IMG/VR virus record: IMGVR_UViG_3300004242_000018
Coordinates: 1 to 22,524 of that record
Origin: a virus
DNA: 22,524 nucleotides
Strand: one strand, 5' to 3'
How positions within the stretch are numbered: position 1 is the stretch's first letter; the number at the start of each line of letters is the position of its first letter. A model generated the notes under the pieces. It was not told the origin of the DNA and did no database searches. It was given only the letters and a program-made list of their open reading frames with translations. Of the stretch, positions 14,969 through 22,524 are shown in pieces. The translations under genes and the position numbers were made by a program.

Positions 14969-15072
14969 AAGCGATAATTAGTGGAATTGTTTTTATTGTG
15001 ATTATTTGGCCGCTTATGGTCATTTATTTATATGCAAGACGGCACGAATTACAAAAAAAAGTGGGCAATTGA
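14956..15072 (+). CDS. Putative small membrane peptide, 38 aa
   Basis: An ATG at 14956, inside the end of the methyltransferase gene, opens a 38-codon frame ending at TGA 15070-15072, inside the next gene. It has a basic start (MGRIKA), one clear hydrophobic segment (IISGIVFIVIIWPLMVIYLY, about residues 7-26) and a basic tail (ARRHELQKK). It fills the otherwise empty 63-bp gap, which supports it. No ribosome binding site is seen, however, so it may be untranslated. Its layout is similar to the membrane peptide at 734. Confidence 0.45.
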   Translation: MGRIKAIISGIVFIVIIWPLMVIYLYARRHELQKKVGN

Positions 15073-15424
15073 CCTTGACGGCGTAATTAGCGCCAACCCC
15101 CCCGCACTTGCATGGCTCACGTATCACTTACTCAAAAACGAAAACCACAACGAAATTTATATACTTACGTGGCGTGACGGGTCAAACCCGGACCGTAAAG
15201 CCGAAACTATAGCAGATTTGGCCCGGTTTGGCATATCGTATACCGAGTTAGTCATGGCCCCACGTAAATTTCCCACAATCAGAGGTGCCGCATATTGGAA
15301 AGTGGCCCAAGTCAATAAATTGGGCATACACATTTGGTTGGACGACGAAATAAAAAACTATACCCGGGATTTGGGCATGGACCTTGACCGGTTATTGCCA
15401 GACGTGGATAAAATATATATATGA
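15032..15424 (+). CDS. HAD-superfamily-like hydrolase, 130 aa
   Basis: The sequence begins with WAIDLDGVIS, the HAD motif I (Asp14 nucleophile, Asp16), followed by ILTWRDG with Thr46 as motif II. A lysine near 90 is a motif III candidate, and IWLDDEIKNY (Asp104/Asp105) is motif IV. The short 130-residue length means little or no cap domain, as in small phosphatases such as polynucleotide or heptose-phosphate phosphatases. In this glycan island a sugar-phosphate phosphatase or nucleotidase is plausible, by context only. The start ATG 15032 lacks a clear Shine-Dalgarno site. The stop overlaps the next ATG (ATGA). Confidence 0.78.
   Translation: MQDGTNYKKKWAIDLDGVISANPPALAWLTYHLLKNENHNEIYILTWRDGSNPDRKAETIADLARFGISYTELVMAPRKFPTIRGAAYWKVAQVNKLGIHIWLDDEIKNYTRDLGMDLDRLLPDVDKIYI
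15409..15414 (+). promoter_or_regulatory. -10 box TAAAAT for gene at 15421
   Basis: TAAAAT lies exactly 6 bases before ATG 15421, within the last codons of the HAD-like gene, and has TG two bases upstream. It follows the leaderless pattern, although ATGA coupling could also serve this gene. Confidence 0.55.
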
Positions 15425-16410
15425 GTAGAGCGGTTGTTACACATTTTGACGGTGACCCATTTACAATCAATGCGTGGTTGCGCCTATACCAAGACTATTG
15501 GCGGGGTGAGTGTGACGCCGTATATGGTACGTTATATTACAACCCGGCAGTTATACCCCCCGAGGTGGTAGCGTTTGACAAAACCCTATTTGCCGACTTT
15601 CCCGAAATACACATTGACGTGGTGGCCAAATATGCCCCCCCGGAAGCCGGAAACCAACAAACACTCAAAACGGTAAAAGAAGATTACGTGGGCCTTATTG
15701 AAAGTGACGGTTTGATATATGGTCGTGGTGTGGTTGACCAATGTTTTAGGTTATTAGAATATGAAGGGCAAGACATTATTGCACCCCCATGGTATTTAAT
15801 TGACGACCCATATTTTAACGGAGATTTACAAAGTAAGGGTTTTATGCGGTGTTTTACATTTGCCAAAATGGAATTACTACGCAAAACAGACCTTGATTTC
15901 ATGCCCCGGACTATACCGGTCAATTATCGGGTAACTGACGAGTACCAAACAGTACGTCCGGTACCGCTTGATTGTTTTGGTTGGTTATCATGGCAATTAT
16001 TGTTACTCACCAAAAAAATAACCTATACCCCGGCCAATATTTTGGGACCGGATAATATATTTGCGCCCTATTCAAATTTTAAGTGGGTGCATGTACGGCA
16101 AATGAGTAGTAGCGCCATAGGCATGGGTGGGGCCGAGTACGCATTGTGGCAACAGAACGACGCCAAATTACTTGAGCGGGTAATGAGGCTATTTACGGAG
16201 GATTGGCCCGGAGGCCCCGCAGAGTTTATCCACATAAAAGCGGTTGCATTTAAGTTACTATTTTGGGACATACTCAAGAGTAAGCAAACATTGGGTAATT
16301 TTGCCGACGATTACCGGCACATGCTTGAGGCGGTAATTGAGTATTATGCTATGCCCCGAATATATATATATGAAATAAAAGGTTTTTATAAGGGGTTATT
16401 TAATATATGA
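15421..16410 (+). CDS. Putative GT-A-like glycosyltransferase, 329 aa (paralogue of the next gene)
   Basis: The N-terminus (AVVTHFDGDPFTINAWLRLY) and the central GLIESDGLIYGRGVVDQCFR align by eye with the next gene (GDPFLLQYWLRNFYDKW and MLVEDDCYMIKSGIVDWCF). The E-S-D triplet at residues 94-96 sits where GT-A enzymes carry the metal-binding DXD motif. Later regions are rich in Trp, Tyr and Phe, and the protein ends with a basic aromatic helix (YEIKGFYKGLFNI). The GT-A assignment is inferred from this pattern and from the island context; no family is named with confidence. The gene overlaps both neighbours by ATGA. Confidence 0.6.
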   Translation: MSRAVVTHFDGDPFTINAWLRLYQDYWRGECDAVYGTLYYNPAVIPPEVVAFDKTLFADFPEIHIDVVAKYAPPEAGNQQTLKTVKEDYVGLIESDGLIYGRGVVDQCFRLLEYEGQDIIAPPWYLIDDPYFNGDLQSKGFMRCFTFAKMELLRKTDLDFMPRTIPVNYRVTDEYQTVRPVPLDCFGWLSWQLLLLTKKITYTPANILGPDNIFAPYSNFKWVHVRQMSSSAIGMGGAEYALWQQNDAKLLERVMRLFTEDWPGGPAEFIHIKAVAFKLLFWDILKSKQTLGNFADDYRHMLEAVIEYYAMPRIYIYEIKGFYKGLFNI

Positions 16411-17486
16411 GAACAACAAGAGCGGCTATATTACCGTATCCGGGCGACCCATTTTTATTACAATATTGGTTACGCAATTTTTACGATAAATGGGCCGCCG
16501 AAATTGACAAATTATATATCATTTGTAATACCCCAATTGAAAAACAGGTTGTTGAATATATTGAGTTTTTATGTACCGAAGGTGTTGAAACGGAAACGAA
16601 CCCCAAAATTGATTTCACATATATTGACCACCACATACAGCATGGTGATGCCATACTAATTGGATTGGAAAAGGCAACAGAAAAAAATATCATGTTGGTT
16701 GAGGATGATTGCTACATGATAAAAAGTGGCATAGTTGATTGGTGTTTTACTCAAATTGAGAGCGGATTATTTGACATAGTTGGCAGTAAACGAGGTAGTT
16801 GCCATGATGAAATTTTAGAAGCCGCCCGACGTATATATGGTATATGCTATGAGGGCGAGGGCGACCAAGGCCCCAATTTTTGGCCGAATTGCTTTTTTGC
16901 ATCCCGCCAATTATTGTTGGCCACGGACCGGGACTACAATTCTCGAGCGTGGACGCAAGGTGAGATAATCACCCCGTTGAATGACTATGAAGTTGTAGCC
17001 CCGGTCATATCGTCCGATACGTTTGTTTGGGCCTCATTACAATTACGAGCCATGGTACCAGAAAACCGGATTTGTTATTTTCCACAATATCACGCACACC
17101 CGGACGATTACAAACATTATGAACAAAAACGGTATTTATTTGACGGTCACGCCCCATGGTGCCATATAGGCAGTTTATCAAGCGGCGTATCCGGGGCAAT
17201 CATGGACGACCAAGGGAGGTCATTATCCAAAAGAACCCATGAAGAACCACATGGGCCTACCATATTGCCGGCGGCGTGGTGTGATATAACAAGTGAGTTT
17301 TCACAAATGGAATGGGAACGGCGGGTGCAATGGTGGCTTACATTTTGGGAACGGCGGGAAGTACAAGAAATACAAAAATTTGCTAATTTATACAAAGTTG
17401 GATTGGACCAGATTATCAATCAATATAAATTAAATATCAAACGTATCAGACAACGACAGGAAATATACAAAACATTAGGATTATAA
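16407..17486 (+). CDS. Putative GT-A-like glycosyltransferase, 359 aa
   Basis: ATG 16407 overlaps the previous stop (ATGA), with AAGGGG at 16390-16395 as a possible ribosome binding site. The protein opens with a Rossmann-like strand (RAAILPYPGDPFLLQYWLRN, then DKLYIICNTP). It carries IMLVEDDCYM with Glu99-Asp100-Asp101, a good DXD-type metal site for a nucleotide-sugar GT-A fold. A Cys/Trp-rich donor region (GPNFWPNCFFASRQLLLATD) follows, then a His-rich stretch (QYHAHPDDYKHYEQ). The C-terminal 60 residues are helical and basic. The reaction is presumably sugar transfer; donor and acceptor are unknown. Overall confidence comes from the DXD context and the paralogue next door. Confidence 0.68.
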   Translation: MRTTRAAILPYPGDPFLLQYWLRNFYDKWAAEIDKLYIICNTPIEKQVVEYIEFLCTEGVETETNPKIDFTYIDHHIQHGDAILIGLEKATEKNIMLVEDDCYMIKSGIVDWCFTQIESGLFDIVGSKRGSCHDEILEAARRIYGICYEGEGDQGPNFWPNCFFASRQLLLATDRDYNSRAWTQGEIITPLNDYEVVAPVISSDTFVWASLQLRAMVPENRICYFPQYHAHPDDYKHYEQKRYLFDGHAPWCHIGSLSSGVSGAIMDDQGRSLSKRTHEEPHGPTILPAAWCDITSEFSQMEWERRVQWWLTFWERREVQEIQKFANLYKVGLDQIINQYKLNIKRIRQRQEIYKTLGL

Positions 17487-17488
17487 CT

Positions 17489-18178
17489 ATGGTTACAGAT
17501 TTGATAATGACATGGCCCCGCAATTGTGATTATCCAAAGTGGCGGCAATTTTTACGTGACAACCGACCAAAATTTAATGAGGTATTGATTGCATTTATGG
17601 AAACCAACCAAGGTGAGGATTATCGGGGGTTTATTCAAAATGCCATGTTTGTCGATTACGTACATTTTGGTGACGCACCCCAACCAAAATCCGGTGAGGA
17701 TTGGCGTAACATTGCAATAAACGCCATGCTTTTGCACTCTTATAATGCGCCATGGGTTTGGTTTACCGAACAGGATTTTTACCCATTGCCCGGGTTTTGG
17801 GATGAGGTGCAACACCATGAAAATGAGGGGTGCGACGTAATAGCCGTTTATCAAGGCGACCGCATGCACCCATGTTGCATATTTGCCAAGCAACAGTCCA
17901 TACGACGGACCCGGCGCAATTTTGGCATAATACCGGACAAGGCAGACCATTTTTACATGTTTCAAGAGGACATAGAGGGCAACGATTTGAAAATTGGCGT
18001 CATAAACCCGGCGACTTATTACCACCACAACGGATTATCACATAACATGAACTTGCTTTATAACGGCGAGCAACCAAATTATAAAGTGGATAAATTTAAT
18101 GAATGGTTGAACGAGTGTCTACAGGTAAGCGTGCCAATTGACCAAAGGTTTATTGAACTTGTGGGAAAAATGCGGTAA
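17489..18178 (+). CDS. Putative GT-A-like glycosyltransferase, 229 aa
   Basis: ATG 17489 has AGGA at 17477-17480 as a ribosome binding site. The protein is shorter than its two upstream neighbours but has the same plan. A first strand and helix (DLIMTWPRNCDYPKWRQFLR) lead to NAPWVWFTEQDFYPLPGFWD, with Glu94-Gln95-Asp96 in the position of the metal-binding motif of the other two. DVIAVYQGDRMHPCCIFAKQ then resembles a donor-site strand and loop. It is most likely a third member of the same small GT-A-like set. It ends the operon before a structured 120-bp gap. Confidence 0.58.
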   Translation: MVTDLIMTWPRNCDYPKWRQFLRDNRPKFNEVLIAFMETNQGEDYRGFIQNAMFVDYVHFGDAPQPKSGEDWRNIAINAMLLHSYNAPWVWFTEQDFYPLPGFWDEVQHHENEGCDVIAVYQGDRMHPCCIFAKQQSIRRTRRNFGIIPDKADHFYMFQEDIEGNDLKIGVINPATYYHHNGLSHNMNLLYNGEQPNYKVDKFNEWLNECLQVSVPIDQRFIELVGKMR

Positions 18179-18181
18179 ATA

Positions 18182-18246
18182 CACTCCCCCACCGTCACTC
18201 CCCCACTATAGGCCGAGGCTAAAAACACGATTTTGGGCCGGGGGAG
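18182..18246 (+). promoter_or_regulatory. Structured intergenic element: tandem repeat plus nested foldback
   Basis: The 120-bp gap between 18179 and 18298 begins with two exact copies of CACTCCCCCAC (18182-18192 and 18196-18206). CTCCCCC (18198-18204) can pair with GGGGGAG (18240-18246). Inside it, GGCC (18211-18214) can pair with GGCC (18236-18239), and AAAA (18221-18225) with TTTT (18231-18234), giving a nested foldback. No T-run follows, so simple termination is not clear. G-runs continue at 18256-18270. It may separate two transcription units or act as a binding site. Confidence 0.5.
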
Positions 18247-18286
18247 CGAGAGAGTAGGGGATTGGGGCGGTATTACCGCATTATTG

Positions 18287-18292
18287 TATAAT
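18287..18292 (+). promoter_or_regulatory. -10 box TATAAT for leaderless gene at 18299
   Basis: A perfect TATAAT preceded by TTG lies exactly 6 bases before ATG 18299, downstream of the structured element. It predicts transcription starting at the A of the start codon. Confidence 0.75.
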
Positions 18293-18298
18293 GAGCCT

Positions 18299-19336
18299 AT
18301 GTACACAGTATTTGCGGACCAACATCATTTTGGACTATACAATTCGCTCAAGCTATTGTTTGAGGACCGATTGGGCGGTACCCTGTACCGGCCGATTGGC
18401 CGGGAATGGTTGGACGCCGGGTATTGGCGCATTGCCGAAATTTACAACAACCACCCCACCACAATTGCCCAATATTTAGGAATACACGACGATTACGTAA
18501 GCGAGGACGGCGTATATAATATTTGGGAAAACGGACACAAATTTTTTCAACACGCCATTACGCTTGACCGGTTTATGCGTGAGCCGATTGATATTGTTAT
18601 TGCATCCGTACCAGAGCATGTTGAGAGTTTTGCACGACTATGCGCCACTCACCCAAACCACCCAAAATTTATTTACCAAATTGGTAACTCATGGAATATT
18701 GACGGAAGTTTACCGGTAAAAAATATCATGGCAAGCGCACGTATGGGCGGTATGAGCATTGGATTACATACCATTGAATATCACCAAGAGTTTGACACCA
18801 AAATATTTAAGCCCCGGGTTGAGTTTTCTTACCCGGACAACAATATATTTTCATTTATCAATTGCCTCAACACCGCAAGCATATACGCCCATGATTGGCC
18901 GTTATTTACCGGACTTGAAAGCGCCATGCCCGATTGGAAATGGCAAACGTTTGGCGGCTCATGCCGTGACGGCGAAATGAACGGACAACAGGCGGTTGCA
19001 GACAAAATGCGTGAGGCAAAATTTGTGTGGCACGTCAAAGCCGGTGGCGACGGGTACGGCCATGTTTTGCATAGTGCCATTGCATGTGGGCGGCCCCTCA
19101 TTGTCAAAAAAAGTTATTACATGGGCAAATTGGCCGAGCCACTTTTGATAGACGGGGTAACGTGCATTGATATTGACGGGTTGAGTATTCCACAAATTGT
19201 CAACAAAATTGTGGATAACTCAAAATTGGATAGGTATTTGGCTATGTGCCAAGCCGCACACCAAACATTTGCCCATTATGTGGATTTCAACGCCGAGGGC
19301 GAAGCACTAAAACAATTTATGCAAAACTTGGTATAA
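18299..19336 (+). CDS. GT-B-like glycosyltransferase, 345 aa
   Basis: The start at ATG 18299 is set by the TATAAT 6 bases upstream; the frame stays open back to 18233 but that part contains the promoter. The N-terminal domain starts MYTVFADQHHFGLYNSLKLL. A middle Rossmann-like section includes IDIVIASVPEHVESFARLCA and KFIYQIGNSWNIDG. The C-terminal domain has VWHVKAGGDGYGHVLHSAIA and CGRPLIVKKSYYMG, the usual shape of a GT-B donor-binding domain, but without a clean EX7E. It is the last glycosyltransferase of the island, next to the collagen-like fibre gene. Its stop codon lies inside the next promoter. Confidence 0.75.
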   Translation: MYTVFADQHHFGLYNSLKLLFEDRLGGTLYRPIGREWLDAGYWRIAEIYNNHPTTIAQYLGIHDDYVSEDGVYNIWENGHKFFQHAITLDRFMREPIDIVIASVPEHVESFARLCATHPNHPKFIYQIGNSWNIDGSLPVKNIMASARMGGMSIGLHTIEYHQEFDTKIFKPRVEFSYPDNNIFSFINCLNTASIYAHDWPLFTGLESAMPDWKWQTFGGSCRDGEMNGQQAVADKMREAKFVWHVKAGGDGYGHVLHSAIACGRPLIVKKSYYMGKLAEPLLIDGVTCIDIDGLSIPQIVNKIVDNSKLDRYLAMCQAAHQTFAHYVDFNAEGEALKQFMQNLV

Positions 19337-19337
19337 T
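19329..19337 (+). promoter_or_regulatory. Extended -10 promoter TGGTATAAT for leaderless gene at 19344
   Basis: TGG plus TATAAT (19332-19337) lies exactly 6 bases before ATG 19344 and contains the TAA stop of the upstream gene, the same construction as at 3181-3189. It probably drives the small gene and the collagen-like fibre gene together. Confidence 0.75.
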
Positions 19338-19343
19338 TTAAGT

Positions 19344-22096
<2,753 letters not shown>

Positions 22097-22115
22097 GATA
22101 TACCGATAGATTGAT

Positions 22116-22524
22116 ATGGCACAATTCGGAAGACCAGAAGCTACCATCACATCAACCTATGTCGTTAGTGGCGACCATACATCGATAGACGAAACTTCTG
22201 CTAATGATACAGATAAGATAGTCGGAACAGAAAATCAAGCCACCACCTATGAGTGTCGCTTGTCAGATGTTACCGACCCCACAATCCATACAGGGCATAT
22301 TGTCAGGTACAGGATATGTAAATTAAACGGTACGAGTGTTGATACGGGGGGAAATGCTGTTTTATGTACAGTTTCCTTGTACCAAGGTTCTACCCTAATC
22401 AAAGCAGATACACAAAGGACTTGTGCTGGTCTGACAACGTACGAACTAACTTTAGCTGAAGGTGAAGCAGATGATATCACCGACTATACCGATTTACGCA
22501 TACGGTTCAAAGGTACGGATTCAG
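22116..22524 (+). CDS. N-terminal part of a putative virion structural protein (3' truncated)
   Basis: A frame opens at ATG 22116, 19 bases after the fibre stop, and runs off the window end (136 codons). The visible sequence is beta-rich (RPEATITSTYVVSGDHTSID at the start). It contains phrases seen in phage tail or surface proteins: YECRLSDVTDPTIHTGHIVR and EADDITDYTDLRIRFKG. I cannot name a family with certainty. There is no Shine-Dalgarno or exact TATAAT-N6 signal, so it is probably co-transcribed with the fibre gene. Codon choice (TCT, GCT, CTG, TGT) differs from the genes before it. Confidence 0.75.
   Translation, partial: MAQFGRPEATITSTYVVSGDHTSIDETSANDTDKIVGTENQATTYECRLSDVTDPTIHTGHIVRYRICKLNGTSVDTGGNAVLCTVSLYQGSTLIKADTQRTCAGLTTYELTLAEGEADDITDYTDLRIRFKGTDS

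Noticed and set aside
18182-18206. CRISPR-like or iteron array
   Set aside because: Only two copies of an 11-base repeat occur with 3-base spacing, far too few and too close for CRISPR, and no replication gene is adjacent.
18233-18298. 22 extra N-terminal codons for the glycosyltransferase at 18299
   Set aside because: The segment contains the TATAAT that is exactly 6 bases before ATG 18299, encodes a low-quality Gly/Arg-rich stretch, and family-like sequence begins after 18299.

Overview
The window is a stretch of a tailed bacteriophage (Caudoviricetes) or prophage genome. Every supported gene is on the + strand, and genes are packed with short gaps or 4-base ATGA overlaps. The core is a recognisable DNA-packaging and head module: small terminase, large terminase, portal, MuF-type minor head protein, scaffold and P22-like major capsid protein. 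TAA, TGA and TAG all act as stops, so the genetic code is standard. I see no tRNA, CRISPR array, integrase or insertion sequence, and the host cannot be named from this sequence.

Layout. Positions 1-3417 hold an accessory block: a PD-(D/E)XK (RecB/Cas4-like) nuclease, a type I methionine aminopeptidase with a complete metal site and a probable ATA start codon, and several small proteins, two of them membrane proteins. Positions 3419-10558 are the packaging and head module. The minor head protein carries a C-terminal HExxH metallopeptidase-like domain and is translationally coupled to a very acidic 49-residue protein. Positions 10640-19336 hold an unusual glycan-modification island where head-tail connector genes would be expected. 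It has two GT4-type glycosyltransferases, two further GT-B-like enzymes, three related GT-A-like enzymes, a SAM methyltransferase, a HAD-like protein, a zinc-ribbon protein and a small membrane peptide. Positions 19344-22524 encode a small protein, an 837-residue collagen-like fibre with a Thr-rich Gly-X-Thr repeat, and the start of another structural protein.

Expression signals follow a clear pattern. At least seven genes have TATAAT or TAAAAT exactly 6 bases before the ATG, so transcription should begin at the A of the start codon and give leaderless mRNAs. Several of these -10 boxes are built into the stop codon of the preceding gene (GTATAAT). Internal genes instead use an unusual GGGGGT(G) Shine-Dalgarno sequence or ATGA coupling.

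Working model (inference): the island builds and transfers sugars onto a virion surface protein. The Thr-rich collagen-like fibre encoded directly downstream is the most attractive acceptor. The phage would then carry both a glycosylated fibre and the enzymes that decorate it.
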